Positions 12,986 to 26,639 are shown, numbered from the stretch's first letter. The stretch is 64,000 nucleotides of DNA from Isoetes taiwanensis (GCA_021234155.1 JAJEKV010000072.1:6695335-6759334), one strand, 5' to 3'. Notes: generated by a model not told the origin, from the letters alone. Numbers and translations: made by a program.

Positions 12986-14109
12986 TTATTTCGATGCAGT
13001 GTTTGAGGATATAGATGCGTGCATATATCTATGATCTCTTGGAGATAAGACATCAATAATCCCACAAAAGACTTCATAATATGAATTTTCACAAATTAAT
13101 AAATAGACCATTTCCAGTTTCCAAATGTAAGAGTTCAAGGCTACGATCAGCATGGTTAAGATGTTTCCTTAAAGTAAGAACATGTAAACTTGTCACTGTA
13201 GTAAACTAAAATTTGAACAATGTCAATTATTTAAGCTTCCTCTTCAAGTGTACGAAGGTTCATGCTCATGCAATCATAAAATGAAGCATATGTCAAAATG
13301 TTTATCTCTAAAATGCAAGCAGACACTTTTGGAAAAGATCATCCTACCATGATCTTTGGACTCTATCTATTTTTTTCCGTCTATTGTAATGATAATTTTG
13401 CACCTCCAGTCATCTATTGCCACAATCCATGGAGATCAATATAGACCTAGACCACCTAGTCGTCGGGAAATGGCAAAGCTGTCAAAATGTGATTAGGATG
13501 TTGTGAAGTAATCATGTTGAAGTATACCTAGCAGGTTGGAGAGCAACATCTAGTTTAAGATATGTATCAAAGTCACTTTCTAATTACAATATCATAAGCT
13601 TCTTACTGGTGCTAATCGAGCAGGCTACATCACAAACTTTACACGAAACAGATTGAGCGCTAGGAAACAGGTCGAGTGCCAAAAGTGATTTTAGAAATAT
13701 AGTCTTTCAATTTTGCACTGTTGTTTAGCACTCGGAACCCGTTCAAAATTTTCCAAAAGTCTTGGGGATGCAAGTTAGTGTAAATGGGATATGCCATGTC
13801 GCGAGGAAGGACCGATGAAAATCCTTTATATAAACGGTATATAAAGATCCAGAAGCCCAACTAAAGGTATGGATACCACACTAGATTGTCCTTAGAAAAC
13901 TCCTTTCTGGTGCAAATCTGAGATGCTTTAGAGTAAAAAAAACTCTCATATACCCACTTAGATGTTATATCTGACCTACATTGTGAAACCAGGGGCCAAA
14001 GCACTCATTAATGGGTAATTCTTTGGTTAGTTTTAAAATCCTAAAAAGTAGTTTAAATGGTACTTCCTAGCATGCTTATGCCCTTATGTTCTTCTTTGTG
14101 GACACTTAA

Positions 14110-14930
14110 AAGCAATTGTTGAGAGTGAATTCGGATGCACCTTATATATATGAGCCGTCGAGAATGTTTTCTTGGTTTGGCTTAAAGGATGATGTCGCGA
14201 GGGAATATATGGAAACATTCGTGAGCAGTTGGGCGGATGCGTTCCAGACTAAGATTTTGCAAACTCTGCATCCATAAGAGATGGAGTGAAATCTCTATGG
14301 ATTTCATTATTGAATTGCCTCGTACTATGCGTGTGCTTATACTTTCGGATACTGTCATGCGTGGATTAGATTAGCCAAAGTATGCATGCTTTATACGTCT
14401 AACAAAGAATGCTGATAGCGTGGCGGTGGCCGTTGGGTTGCTCAGGGCTATTATAAGCGATTATGATGTGAAATTCTCAGTGAATTTCAGGCACTAGTTG
14501 TTTTCTGCATTGAAGTGCACTTTTTAGTTTTCCAATGATGATTATCCTAAGACGGATGGGCAAACTGAAAGAGTGAATCAAATTGTGGCGTTTGGTTATG
14601 GGCTTAAAATTGATGCTGCAATAAATATACTTGAAGTCATGGATGTAACACTTGGGTTGTGTCAATTGCATATGAGACAGGCCCAGGATCGGACAAGGGC
14701 ACATGCCAATTTGTTCTGAGTCCCAAACGTGCTACATGAAGGTAAAATAGTGCATCTTTGTGTCGTCTTTCTCGCAAATCTCAAAAGGAAAGCAACCTTA
14801 ACATTGCTAGCAGGGAAGAAACCAAAGCTTTTAAGATACAAAGGTCCTTATAAAATCCTAAAAAAATATAGTGGCGTTGCCTTTCACGAGATTAGAGATA
14901 GGCGGATGGATTGAGAACCCGCCTTGGTCA
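14110..14930 (+). pseudogene. Ty3/Gypsy integrase remnant (copy A)
   Basis: The plus strand carries degraded integrase blocks: the zinc-binding and linker region, the first catalytic-Asp strand near 14,300, a stretch equivalent to copy B's NADSLTVAEV block with parts missing, and the C-terminal KPKLLRYKGPYKILKKYSG, where Gypsy integrases have a GPF-type motif. About 470 bp of the catalytic core present in copy B is deleted near 14,595. Several stops interrupt the frame. It is a dead copy of the same integrase seen at 31.7-38.2 kb. Confidence 0.7.
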
Positions 14931-15442
14931 ATTTTAGTATTGCCAAATGGGGCGGTTGAGGGGTGAATGCCATACCACTGCGGTTGTTGGTATATGATCA
15001 AATCACGGGCACACTATCGCAGGTTGGTTAGATTGACCAGCGGCTATATTTGGCTTGTAGAGCATAGCTTCGGTCAGGATCACGGGATCATATCTTCAAG
15101 AGATCATGGAAGTTCAGGATCAACTTTGTCCTCGAACACTTACCTGACTTATGTATACATTCCATGATATGTATATTTGTACAGTTTGGCAGCGCTTTAG
15201 ATATTAAAATGCATTCTTCTATAATTTCTTCAAATAAAATAAACCTTTAGGAGTCCATTAACCCACAACCCGCAGGGGACAAAACCATGATCCTAATCTA
15301 CCATGTCGTGATTGCACCACAACAACCTAGACTAGATGACATATGGCCAGAGCAAATGTTTCATGGCATCCCCATACTATAAATATTAAATTACACCAAA
15401 CATTAGCATGCATGCAAGTCACCACAATGATGCGCAATCCAT

Positions 15443-15740
15443 TTAGGTGTAACATTATCCCGTTTAGGATTCTTGTCCTCAGGGAGCAGCTCGAACCCAT
15501 TGAGCTAGCCATTACATCCAGGATATTGAGAGTTATGAAATGATGACTCTCTTACATGCGATACGTGCGTGGTCTATGTTTCCATTTTGCGAAATTCCAT
15601 CGTGGTCTCTTTGGTGGATCCACGTTATCAGGCATTCAATATTCTTTTAGGAATATGGATTCTATCAACTCCACCATGTGTGCCTTAGAAGTCCTTAACA
15701 CTTGCGGCTTTCTCGACTTGTCATAGCAGCTCACATAAAA
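15443..15740 (-). pseudogene. Gypsy chromovirus 3' end with chromodomain remnant (copy A)
   Basis: This aligns base by base with 38,692-38,962, where a minus-strand chromodomain reads clearly. In copy A the frame is broken and the polypurine tract is eroded, but an LTR-type end (gtgtaaca on the plus strand, TGTTACAC on the minus) is still visible near 15,450. Its presence at the same place in both copies shows that the plus and minus elements were already joined before duplication. Confidence 0.55.
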
Positions 15741-15794
15741 AAACTAGATGAATGTGCACATTAGATACTTGATTACAACTTGAAGAGTAGAATA

Positions 15795-15920
15795 ACATGG
15801 AATAGAATGGTTTTTATCGTCCAAAGGAGACTAATGCGACCTATGGAGCTCAATGAAGAGCACCATGAACTTAATGCGCCGGTTAAAAAACCCATCAAAA
15901 GGTTTCGGGGAAAAGTCGTT
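15795..15920. repeat. short dispersed repeat, copy 2
   Basis: Same family as 12,815-12,985, with the head tttttatcgtccaaa and a worn tail aaaaggtttcgggg. It is located next to the chromodomain remnant in copy A. Confidence 0.55.
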
Positions 15921-16764
15921 AGTGACAAGCGGTTGAAAAATCATTAAAAATGGTGAGCATCCCTTAAATCGGGCAACCACCATAGCTGAGCAACAAAAAT
16001 TTTACCGTTGGAATCTATAACAAATGGGGTTGCTTCTGCGGTATCCTCTAGAGCGGCCGCCATGTGGCTACTAGACAAGAAATAAACAAAGAGAAGCTGA
16101 TGTGATAAATGGATTCGAGAATTGGCGGAAGAATTTTGCAAAGGAAAGGGAGAAGTCGAGTTGGGAGGCAGGGCTTATTCAATAAGAAGAAACATTATGG
16201 AAGAGTTTATCTTGCAAAGAAAATTGGCTATGACTTTAGGTAAGCCACGAATTGGTGAGGATGGGATGGATGGTAGAGCCATGGTTGTGTGATGTGGAAA
16301 TAAATGGAACCTTAAATTGATTACTTGTTTTAAAAATATAGAACTCCAATATGATCCTTGTGGAAAATCCTCCGAGTTGAAGAGGGCTTGCCTTAAAATG
16401 ATACCTTCCCGTGAACTACTCCTTGTAAAGTCTCATAGAGTTGATTTGAGCTAATTATCGAGCTATGGTGTGTTGCACTTGATAAGTGCAAGGATTAGCT
16501 ATGGATAGTAGTTACTACCATAGCATAGAAGCCAAGCTGCCGCCAAGGCTTGGAGCCTCGTCGTCATTCCTTCCTGAAAGATAAGCTAAGTTTATTGTTT
16601 AGGAAGGAATCTTCGCGGAGTTCTAGTGAGATAAGTGCGTGTGCTATCGGCAGTCTAGTGGCGAGATCTCCTGACGAAGCTATGCTCAATTATATATATC
16701 CCTTGTATCTTGGGATAGAATACGGTATTTATTTAGCGAAGTTTTATGTAAGCACGACTAGACA

Positions 16765-17576
16765 TGTGCGCCTTATTTAGATGGAGCCTTAAGTGCTAGT
16801 GAAGTTGTGCATGTCACGAACATGGGACATTGGTAGGTAAATATCGATAGTCTAGTAGCTTAATGGTCCTGAATGCTTGTAGTTTCTCCCTTACACTGGA
16901 TCCATTAGGATGGCGTTCTAGACAATGTACTGTCTAGATATGGTGGGGTTTGCAGATTCACATGCATAAAGGAAAAAATGCCAGTTGTAAGAGGGCGTGA
17001 TATCTCGGGTAGCGCTGCAAATTTTCAATCAGTCTCGCATACATTTATTAGGCTACGATTGTAGCTAGGGTTAACGCACCCGGCGGTCACACCTTCCTTT
17101 AACGCAAATTTAGGGGTTCGTATGAATCCTGCATATCCATGTGACTTATAGTTGGAGTTATGTGTAGGCTATCTGATAGCTGGTGGTGCTGTGTGTGTGT
17201 AGTTTATCTTGTAGATGTTGTCCTTATCTTGTTATCGATATATGTGGCCTTCATGTCTATACTCTGATGGTTAATATGAATCAAAACTTTTAATACTATA
17301 ATTTTGATTTGTAACAGTGGCTGCCATGCATTTTGGAGCTAAATTTCAAAACCAAATAGGATCTAAATCGTCAGGCGGAGCAATCGAGCAATTTTGTTCG
17401 AAGGCCAATGCCTAGACCAAATAGGCATAGAATGTGAGCTGCTACTTGGCAATGAAGCCATGTTATCTTGGTTCGAGAAATTCATTGGAATCCTTGTAAC
17501 CTACCATGTGGATTTCAGAATTCACAGCACAATACATAAGAGCAGGAAATTTTCCTGCTAAAAATACTGACGTCTC
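16765..17576. other. spacer between repeat copies A and B
   Basis: No gene is seen. A stretch near 17,040-17,330 has LTR-like features: a terminal gtaaca, then ATG GCA-like coding text (MHFGAKFQNQIGSK) that could be the start of a gag. No partner LTR was found in the window. A GT dinucleotide run lies near 17,190. Confidence 0.3.
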
Positions 17577-18817
17577 TGACCAAAGGAGAGTATATCTGCT
17601 CCTTGAAAGATTAAAGAAGAAATGTCAAGATGAAATGTTCTTTTTTGCCTCAGCTCATTATTTTTCAATACTAATATCGAATTGAATCGCATTGAATGGA
17701 TTTTATCATCAGGAGGCCCGATGAGCCTATGGGTCTAATGAAGAAGGGTTTTGAGGGAAAAACCTTGTGATAATAAGGATCTTTGACCATTACAATGACA
17801 CATTATTATGATACATTTTATTTTTGATCACGGTATTTGAAGTTATAGATGCATGCATATATCCGATCTCTTGGAGATAAGACATCAATAATTCCACAAA
17901 AGACTTCATAATATGAATTTCTAAATAATAAATAGGCCATTTCGGTTCAATGTAAGAGTTCAAAATTTCTGATCGGCATGGTTAAGATGTTTCCTTAAAG
18001 AAGTAAGAACATGTAAACTTGTCCTTTGCTTGATAAAATAAACTACAATGTCCAATTATTTAAGCACCTCTTGAGTGTCTGAAGGTTCATGCTCATGCAA
18101 TCATAAAATGAAGCATATGTCAAAATGTTTATCTCTAAGCGCAGCGGAACACTTCGAGAAAAGATCATCCTACCATGATCTTTTTGGACTCTATCTATTT
18201 TTTTTCGTTTATCGTTATGATAATTTTGCACCTCCAGTCATCTATTGCCACAATCCATGGAGACTAATATAGACCTAGACCACTTAGGTGTCGGGAAACG
18301 GCAAAGCTTTCGAAATGTGATCAGGATGTTGTGAAGTAATCGAGGTAGTATACCCTAGCACTTTCTAATTACAACATCGCCGAGCTTGTTACCGGTGCTA
18401 ATCGGCGAGCTAAATCACAAACTTTATCACGGAGCAGATTGGCCCGGGGAAGCGGTCGGCCAAAAGTGATTTTAGAAATATAGTCTGTCGATTTTTTGCA
18501 GGTTGTCTTAGCTTTTCGGAAGCCACAAAAATTCTCCAAAAGTCTTGGGGATGCCGGCTAGTGTAAATGGGATATAGCGTAATGAAGAAGGAGCAGTGAA
18601 AATCCTTCATACTTATGCTTCATACTATAGATCCGAAAACTCCTTTCCATATGTATACTACACTAGATTGTCCTTAAAACTCGCTTTCACACCGTGCATG
18701 CTCTGAATGCTTGAGTAAAACTCTCATATGTCCACTTACATGGTATATATAGCCTACATTGTGAAACCCAGGGTCAAAGCACTCACTATTGGGTAATTCT
18801 TTTGGTGAGTTTCAAAT
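17577..18817. repeat. composite repeat, copy B, first segment
   Basis: This aligns with 12,706-14,030 of copy A and stops abruptly at 18,817, where an LTR begins. The matching sequence resumes at 31,610. The last five bases, caaat, are repeated at 31,610-31,614. A short deletion near 18,360 and several sites where B has CG and A has TA or CA distinguish the copies. Confidence 0.85.
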
Positions 18818-19002
18818 TGTTGTGTGTTTTTTCTTGACTATTTTTGTATGATGTGCTTAAATTGGTGAAATGTGTGCATAAATTGAGAACAATATGGGTG
18901 TAATGTGGAGAAAATGTAAAAATATGCAAAATATTATTGAAGCATTTACGATGCATTGAAGTTGAACTTATGGACTTGAAGGTGTATAAAAGTCTTTTCA
19001 AT
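18818..19002 (+). repeat. 5' LTR, first part
   Basis: Nearly identical to 30,943-31,128 of the 3' LTR, sharing the TGTTGTG start. Similarity stops at 19,002, in the middle of the LTR, where the 9.1-kb insertion begins, and resumes at 28,135. Confidence 0.85.
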
Positions 19003-19024
19003 GGGTAAAAGCATGAAAGGGTGT
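19003..19024 (+). repeat. left terminal inverted repeat
   Basis: Perfect 22-bp match, in inverse orientation, to 28,113-28,134. It starts with GGGTAAAAG. Confidence 0.85.
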
Positions 19025-20499
19025 CTATAAATGTAGCCCTTTTTGTACATATACATATGTACCCGAATGCACATTTTTGGAATAGCTTGTCATCATGACC
19101 CGACTAGTAAGCGCCATGATTAATGGCTATCCACTACTCTGAACCCCATGATTGCTCCGGATTTTTGAAATTCTTTCCCAAGTGCTTTCTTGGTTTTGCC
19201 TCCGTTCACTATCAGCCCACGCCTTCTACGCTTGGATTAGATCACGAATTCTTCATCTAGCTATGGCCCCAAAAGCGCCCCGGATAGGTGCTTGCTCATC
19301 ACCACGTAAGCAAGATGCCGGTGCTTCGGCGGTGGAATTTTACCTCCAAAGAGTTCACGTTTGGGTTACGAGGTGATCCAAGCCAAAGACCTAAAGTGAG
19401 AAACATGCGGCCCACATACCCAACAAGATGGTTATGAGCGAGGTATGGGGGTGAAGCTCAACGACGAGGATTCAAGGAAGGAGAATCGAGCGCCGGAAAG
19501 ATGATTTTTTTTAAATATTATGGTGGTTTATGGCAAAGCTTGAGGTTACAAACCATTATATTTCAACCTATTTTGCGAGCATTTTGCTCTTCACTTGGAA
19601 AGGGCGGCTTGTTGATTGGATGGGCGTGGCTAGGACGCCAAAGATCTTGCGAAACCCTCGGTTGAGGGCGTTACGAGGACCTACAGCGGTAAATCACCAA
19701 CTATCAAGCGGGACTATCGTGTGCGGCCGAGAATATTAGAGCCAGCTTATTCGTCGAGATATTGACCTGTCATGATTACTTAGCATGGGTTGGAGGAAAA
19801 CTAACCTATTGAATGAGTAGAAGCGGAAGAAAAAGGAGGGATGCATTGAAGGTCATCCGGTAGTTGAGGGTAGAAAGGATATCTTTATCAGAAGATCTGT
19901 GAATCTGCGAAAATAGATAGAGACAAAAGCGAGGGTGACAAATTGTCGAGGATCTGGGAAATCTTTGTTATGTTGAGGTGTTGAAGTGATCTGGGATTGG
20001 AAGACTTGGTTTATGGTGAACATGATAAAAGAACAGCATGCTCTAAGCTAGAAATTGGTTTGCGGGAAGCAACTAAAGACATTGAAAGGCATGAAATCTC
20101 AATTGAACAAGCAAGGAAAACTTAATTGCATTGAATTGGTTGAAGAAGGCATTCCGCAATTTTGGATTTCATGGGGAGGAAGCGGGACCTATTGTTACTT
20201 TTTAGGGCCTACCTTAGGAGCTACTTCTATATAAAGGCGATTCATCACATTAGAGTTCACAATGTACACATTGTGGCCAAGGCTTTGGCTTAAAAGCGGT
20301 TTATTCTTTGCTAGCTCCATAAGAATGCTTATTACTCTTACGCTTGTGTTATCCCCAGTCCATGAAAGAATTGCATAAAAGGTTGCATCGGGATAGGGCA
20401 TTCAAATTCAGCTTGGTTTCCTGGCGTGAAAGGTATCATTACTCTCAACTAATTTAAACTTATATTTCTCTTCATTCATATTTGTTATTGTAATGCATA
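19025..20499. other. interior of the inverted-repeat element, left part
   Basis: A palindromic GTACAT-type cluster lies at about 19,046-19,062. An open stretch from an ATG at 19,262 (MAPKAPRIGACSSPRKQ) is short and unrecognised. No transposase domain is visible. Confidence 0.35.
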
Positions 20500-20960
20500 G
20501 TTCTACATGTATGGCTTCCCGATTACATTGCTATTCCTTGTACATGTATAACTTTAGATTATTACATCATGCTTGAGGTACATAGGCATATATTGCTTGT
20601 TTATTGATGCTTTTTATTTTTTTGAGCTTGAATTTGCGGTTATCGATTGTACATGTCTCTAATGGAGTCTACATCACAAATAGATGTACATGCATTTATC
20701 TTTAGAGTGCATCGTAGATGGATTCATAAAGTATGTGCATTTTTTTACATATAATATTGCTTTTTTTGGCATAGATCTACATTCCCTAGCGGATACACCG
20801 GGTACATGCGGAATTTTTATCGATTATTACATCACGGTACATTGATGTACTATTTTATGTACGATGAGGTATGTACATGTACATTTGGCCTAGTTAAATG
20901 TAGTTACCCATTTGGTACATTCTATGTTACATGAAATGTACATGCTTGGCGAAGTGTACC
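20500..20960. repeat. GTACAT-rich cluster
   Basis: The word GTACAT/ATGTAC occurs many times in an AT-rich context, far above the density of the flanks. The words are self-complementary (TGTACA), so both strands carry them. They could be transposase or factor binding sites, or a degenerate microsatellite. Confidence 0.5.
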
Positions 20961-23900
20961 ATATATTTCTCATTAGTTCTGTTTCATGTTCTTTATGTCT
21001 ATTGAAATTTAGATCATTTGTTTGTTTTGCAGATGAGGCTGTTCCTATCCCAGAAGCGACTTTAATGGTACGTGTTCTTGAGCCATCTGCATCGACTCTC
21101 TTCTGATTTTCAGGCATAATAAGCGGACCGAATGCGTAGACCCTCTACCTTCCAGCTCCGGATCACCAATGACATTTTTCGGTGCCACGATAATAGAACA
21201 ATGCATAGCGGTGCATGGGGCGAGGAAGAGTTGAGAAATTGAGAGGATGGCACTTGAAAGCTAAAGGTCGCGGTCGCGAGCCTTCGATGGCTATTTACTG
21301 CTTGAAAATCTTTCATCACCAAGTGCTAAATTAGTAGTGGAAGCTAAAGAAAAGATTAAACTACGTCTGAAAAGCATCATCTGCGGGTCCCGATTCACGG
21401 ACTTTGTTACGAAGCTACAAAGGACCACCGAGATCGATTTTAACCCGGAGATACCGGGGAAGAGAAGTATTTGAGTTGGTAGTTGAGTCCACTCAAAGGA
21501 GGCAAAGGAGAATCTTTGGTGATGGCACTCAAAAGGGGAAAAAAAGCGGGCGAAATCTCGACCCAACAAAAATATGCCAGAAAGAAAATCTCGAGCAAAA
21601 AGTGCCACCACCACCTAGAAGAGGTAATAATCCAAGATGAACTAATTTTGTTCGGCTTATCCTGGTTATGGTAATTAACCACATTTTTTTGTACATGGGA
21701 CCCTCACGGTAGTGAGGAAGGCGATCTGATCATACGAGTCGGAGGAACCCGGAAGAGAAGGGATCTACAAGCAAATATTGATGTGATAATAACAAATAAG
21801 GTCTTGGCAGGTCCACTGAGAAGATCTTTGAAGCAATTGATGAATTTACAAGGTGAGTAATATACAATTGATTGTAGATATATTCTTTTGCTATCTTTGT
21901 TGTTTCCTTTATGCAGTTTAGTGAACGGCGAAGGTTGGTTCCATTCACCTCATATAGGAATTTGTCCTCTAAGCACGCACCCTCATCTTTCAAAGTGATG
22001 TTGAGTTAACTGGAATTTGGACTTGACACTCTAAGATAGTAGATGTCTATGGGGAGGTAGGCTAGCATTCCAACATATTTATGTTTGGCTGCATTCCCTA
22101 AGTCACTCATCTTATGTGTATTAATATGTATCTGGTTGTGTCGCGGTACCTTTGTAGCGATCTTCCATCGATTGGAAACACAAGTTTTTCACGGTTAAAT
22201 AGGACACCTTCAATTTTGTGAATTCCCCTCAAGAACAGGCGGATACGCGAGAACATTTAACATAAAGGAAAATTTTGGATGGCATTTTGGTGCAAGATGC
22301 CAGCACATATTTGTTCCAATTCTCCTGAGCCCAAATGTGGCATTGGCAATACTTGTGCTAGCGGTCCAATGAAAAGCTCTTTTTCCATCTATAGCCTTGA
22401 AGTATCTGATCCTCTCATCGAGAGCTATGTGCAGATGCTAAAGTGGTCGAGGAAGTAAGTATGAGTTTTACGTTTTTGTTTTTATGATTTGATTATTCTC
22501 ATATTGCAATTTCTTATGCTTGATTTATTCTCACATTTAATTTTGCGGGTTTCATAAGCTTGTGATCAATAACATGATGCTCCGGATCAGCGGCTTAAGC
22601 CATGGTAGGAAGAACTTTGATGCTCACGTGTTACGTCACAAATGCCGAGAAACTAGTACGGCAACCCTTGCATGTACATTGTGGCTTACATTGCACAAAT
22701 TCGCCGTCGCGTGGATTTGATGCCGCGGTAAGCTCCATTTTTGTAGTAGAACATGTTATTTTTCCTATTAGTTATTTGTTGGTATAGTCCTCTAATAGCA
22801 TTGCACCATGCGAGATGACACCGGTTGGTTCGTGCCTATGCCAAGTCGGAGGATCATCAATGGAGGCATTAATTGTAGAAAGTGAGATGAATATACAAGC
22901 GGTTGTTCCTACGGGTAGATAGTCCCTTTGACTTGTTTGTAAATTACGGTTTGTATGAGCCATGCTCAAACTGCTGTACTCAATAAGTAATGAAAAATTA
23001 ATTTATTTTGTCTCACTTACACGATGCGAAATAACAATGGTGTAATTATCAATGTGTTTTCTCAATTATTATTAATGCGAAATGCAATTATAAATTGTGA
23101 GAATCTCAAGTGTTTCTTCTGGCGGCGGTGAATCATCTAATTGAGGGCTTCGTTATCTTTGACTTAAATTACGTGTTGGTAAAGTGTGCCTGAGAATGAA
23201 AATATTAACTCAAGATTACCAACGGATCGAGAAAGATGAGCTTCAATTTAATATAGGAAGCTTGAGGTTTTCTTTGGGGCGGGGTTAGCATCTTGTTAGC
23301 ATTTGTAAAGAAGGGTTTGATGTTTGCCATCGGTCTTCACTCACTTCTAAAATCTTGACCAATTGTGGAACATATTTGTGATGCTTTCCACATAAAATTT
23401 GAAGTTGTTTTACTGACCGGGGCTTGATGTTGGACTACTGCCACACAAACACCCTTGAACCTCAAAGGGGTTGTTTGTGAAACCATTAGGCGTAATTTAT
23501 GGAAGAGTACCAGTACTATGGACATAGGTTCTAATCGACGGCGAAGATACAAAATCCACTTTGAATCTGTAGGAAGCTACATATGTCCTTTCTCTTGGAC
23601 AGATATTAGCTAGTGACGGTGCTTGTCATGGAGCTCATTCCATGGCTTAATGGATTCAAAATGGCGAAAGATGGTATAGTTTATGAAAGAAGCATCAATG
23701 ACTAATCACGGCGGATATGCTCGGAAGCGGTGGAGCAGTTTTCTTTGGCAAACTATGGCAGCAACTTGGGTCTTCTGGCGCCTAAAGTTAGTCAATATCA
23801 CGAACCAAGGAATGGGCGCCATCATGTTATTGGCCTCTCAAGCGGCCGTGTTAGTGGAACTTTGGTGATGTACAAATTCAAATGTTATGAATATATATGT

Positions 23901-24599
23901 ATCAAAGTTTTTCATTGCGGTACTCTATTCTTCTTGTCTTTCTTATTGGTACAATTATGAGTGTGTATACGTAGTGAAGTGATCTTCATTTGCTTTGTAG
24001 ATGAATGGTATTTGAAACACAAAGACTATTAAGAAACTAGAATGGGGATTACTGTGGCTGCACCAGGAGGTAATACAAACCAACACAAATTTTGCAAGTA
24101 CATAGGGTTGGGGACCCGATTATAAAGCCTCTATCTTCTTGTTCACGAACTTTGGGAAAAGGTTGAGCAAATTGAGAATTATGAGGAGCGAGCAACCATG
24201 AAAGGTATATTGGCTGACAAAATCACTTGTTGCGCACAACCCTTGGGGAAGGCCGTGTCTGGAAAGATCACGAGCTATGTGGGATGGAAAGGTTTGCGGT
24301 GCTTGCGTGCTATAAACATGGACTCTTGCTTTAGGGATATCTCTTCAGCCTCATTTGTTTGGAAGACATGATGCAATAGTCATAGATGTCGGGCTCCTCT
24401 TACGACATTTGAAGCTTGGTCATGAATTATGAGCCATGCTCATTTTAAGGTGTGTTATATTTAATCACAATATAAATAAATGTGCATTTGTACATGAAAA
24501 CTTGTCCATTTCTTATCTTTGCCATGGTGAAACCATTTTAGTGTTTATGCAATTCAACTTTCTTGTGTTCAATTCTAATCAACTTACACTTAACAATTT
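20961..24599. other. interior of the inverted-repeat element, unrecognised partly exon-like DNA
   Basis: Short plus-strand open stretches are followed by GT or preceded by AG words: one ends at gtacgt near 21,068, another runs through 22,580-22,720 to a gtaagc, and one lies near 22,255-22,450. Their translations (such as LVVEAKEKIKLRLKSI near 21,330) match no family known to me. This could be a degraded transposase gene with introns, or captured host exons. Confidence 0.3.
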
Positions 24600-24670
24600 G
24601 CATAAGATTTACGGAATGTACAGGATGTACATCTGTTGTACATCTTATGTACGATGATGTACATAATGCA
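24600..24670. repeat. GTACAT-rich cluster
   Basis: Several overlapping GTACAT/ATGTAC words fall within 70 bp, the same motif as the 20.5-21.0 and 26.6-27.1 kb clusters. Confidence 0.5.
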
Positions 24671-26639
24671 CTTAGTAGTCAGTTCTTAGGTTCTTATAAC
24701 AAAGTATTACAAAATATTTCGGAAAGAAATTACTTCTGAATCTGACTTAGTCCATGTCATCTACAATTGTGGAAGTTGTGATAACGGCTGTCTCATGGAC
24801 TTCATCGGCAAGAGTGAGATCGTGGCCTTCAGCTTGTGTTTTACTTTCTTGAATGGGATTGAACTAATCACACGGTCTGCGGTACCAAAACATTCTTAGT
24901 AGGAGGCGGTTTATACTTATTGTGTGGCGACACGGGATTAGTTCATAATATTGTCAGCTTCAATGACACTAGTGCCGGTGAGTATTCATTTCCATAGTCA
25001 TGAATTTAGGTCTTTTCTTCCAATGCATGCTTTTCCTGGTGCACATGAGAACATAGTGAAACACCTTCCACATTGTGCGGTCTTTGCAAAGACACAAGCT
25101 CACATCTGAAGCGGCTACAGTGTCATCATAAACCCGGCCTAGATCCTCTGCATACAAAACTTCTACACATCATTTTTCGGCTTCAACACGAGGCAATATG
25201 ATCGTGGGCTCCAAACTTTTGAGACCATTCTCCACAATGTTAGTGTTCTCTGTTCAACCAATTGAAGTTAATGCAGCATCACAAAGCGAGGGAATTAGTG
25301 CATAGCAACTTTTGTTGGATCTGTTTGGGTTTATAGTTGACGGAATGTATCTGGCGAGTACCAGGGTAAAGTCTTTACAATTGAATGCTGGCTGCTGTTC
25401 ATCGTTTTCCAACCTCCCAAAACACCCTTTCACAATCAGGTTCCTTGGCCCTTAAAGCGCACAAAAGTACGTTTACTTTTGTCAGCGGCATGCCATTTTT
25501 GTTTCTCTGCTGGCTCTCAAGCCACAACTTTGCTATACCCATTTTCGCCATCATGTGTGCCTTTCCATGGCCGGATCAAAGAAATTCCATATCCTTTCGA
25601 GATTTTATTTTCAACATGGTATCTCTGATTCCATACCATGCCGCGTCTTGATTTAGTTGAGATGCACAACCATTCAGACCACATAATGAAGGTTTATGTG
25701 TCCACCTCCATTATTCTTAAAGCACCCCAAATGTAATTTAAAACCATGTTGCACAAAATGAGTGTCATGCTTCTGTCATCGAAACATAGAAATGCCTTTG
25801 TTTTTAAGCACCTTCTATTTTCATCACATTGATATGGACCAAATACCTTTAATTTGATCCGGGATTCCAATGCCGGTTGCACTTACGTCCCACGGTTTCA
25901 ATGTAGCGGATCCCTATACGCAAAGTCGACCAGCTGAGACAACACACTATTATCCGGGAGTTTCTCAACCATCGCGCTGCTGGCTGTTTGCTTTCTTGCC
26001 GATTGTCTTTTGGCTAAAGAGACAATCACGTAAACTTAGCAAGGCGATTTTTCATGTTCTTTAACAAAGCAGATGCTTTGTCATTCGTCGCTAATCTAAG
26101 CCTTCACGGATGTACCTTTTGGATGGCTCATTGACATATGCATATACTTACCCGAGTCCACATTGAATTCATCTTCCCTGGTTTGAACCCGGATGTCGAA
26201 TTTCTTCACTCCACATTCATCACATTAGCCTTTGGTGCATTTTAGTTTATGCCATTCATCGGAGTCACATATTTCATAAGCTGACGGTATACGGTCACTA
26301 ACGCATTATCAAAAGTTTTCTTGTTTGCGCTGACGCCTCTCCATTGTTTTCGGCAGGATGCCACCAGAGACACTGACGCCAAGTCGCAGTCAACATGTAG
26401 GGATCTCCTCATATCATTGAAGGCCTTTAAATACCGGATACGCTTGCTCATGTTTGACACAACAACATGTGTTTCTCTCCTTCAATTTCCTTATGCAATC
26501 AGGTTTGGATACTTTCAGTATGAATTTTGGTATCGGATTACGATGCTAGCTATTGTCGCTTCGGTACCAATAACAAAAGCATTAAAGACCATGTTAGCAA
26601 AATGATGTCGACAACCCGGATGCCAAAAGAGTATTGAAC
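24671..26639. other. interior of the inverted-repeat element, possible degraded minus-strand transposase
   Basis: Two minus-strand stretches hint at Mutator/FAR1-type transposase text: HPGCRHHFANMV near 26,600 and a CxC-K...H stretch (LCLCKDRTMWKVFHYVLM) near 25,080 that could be a worn SWIM finger. Neither is diagnostic and no catalytic triad was found, so no call is made. Confidence 0.25.

Larger units (their letters stand above)
12706..16764. repeat. composite repeat, copy A (uninterrupted)
   Basis: This 4.06-kb block aligns almost end to end with copy B, which is scattered over 17,577-18,817, 31,610-31,831 and 37,041-40,022. Both copies contain, in the same order, a non-coding head, a plus-strand Gypsy integrase, and a minus-strand chromodomain remnant with the retrotransposon end beside it. 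Relative to B, copy A has lost about 470 bp of integrase (junction near 14,595, matching 37,434 and 37,914). B lacks about 43 bp near 18,360 that A has at about 13,530-13,572. Because A is not interrupted, it serves as the empty-site reference for the B insertions. Confidence 0.85.

Noticed and set aside
16049-16060. tctaga followed by gcggccgc looks like an XbaI-NotI cloning linker, suggesting vector contamination
   Set aside because: The counterpart in copy B (about 39,298-39,312, tctagaacgcgacc) is collinear with matching flanks on both sides, so the word is a point-mutated native sequence and not an inserted linker.
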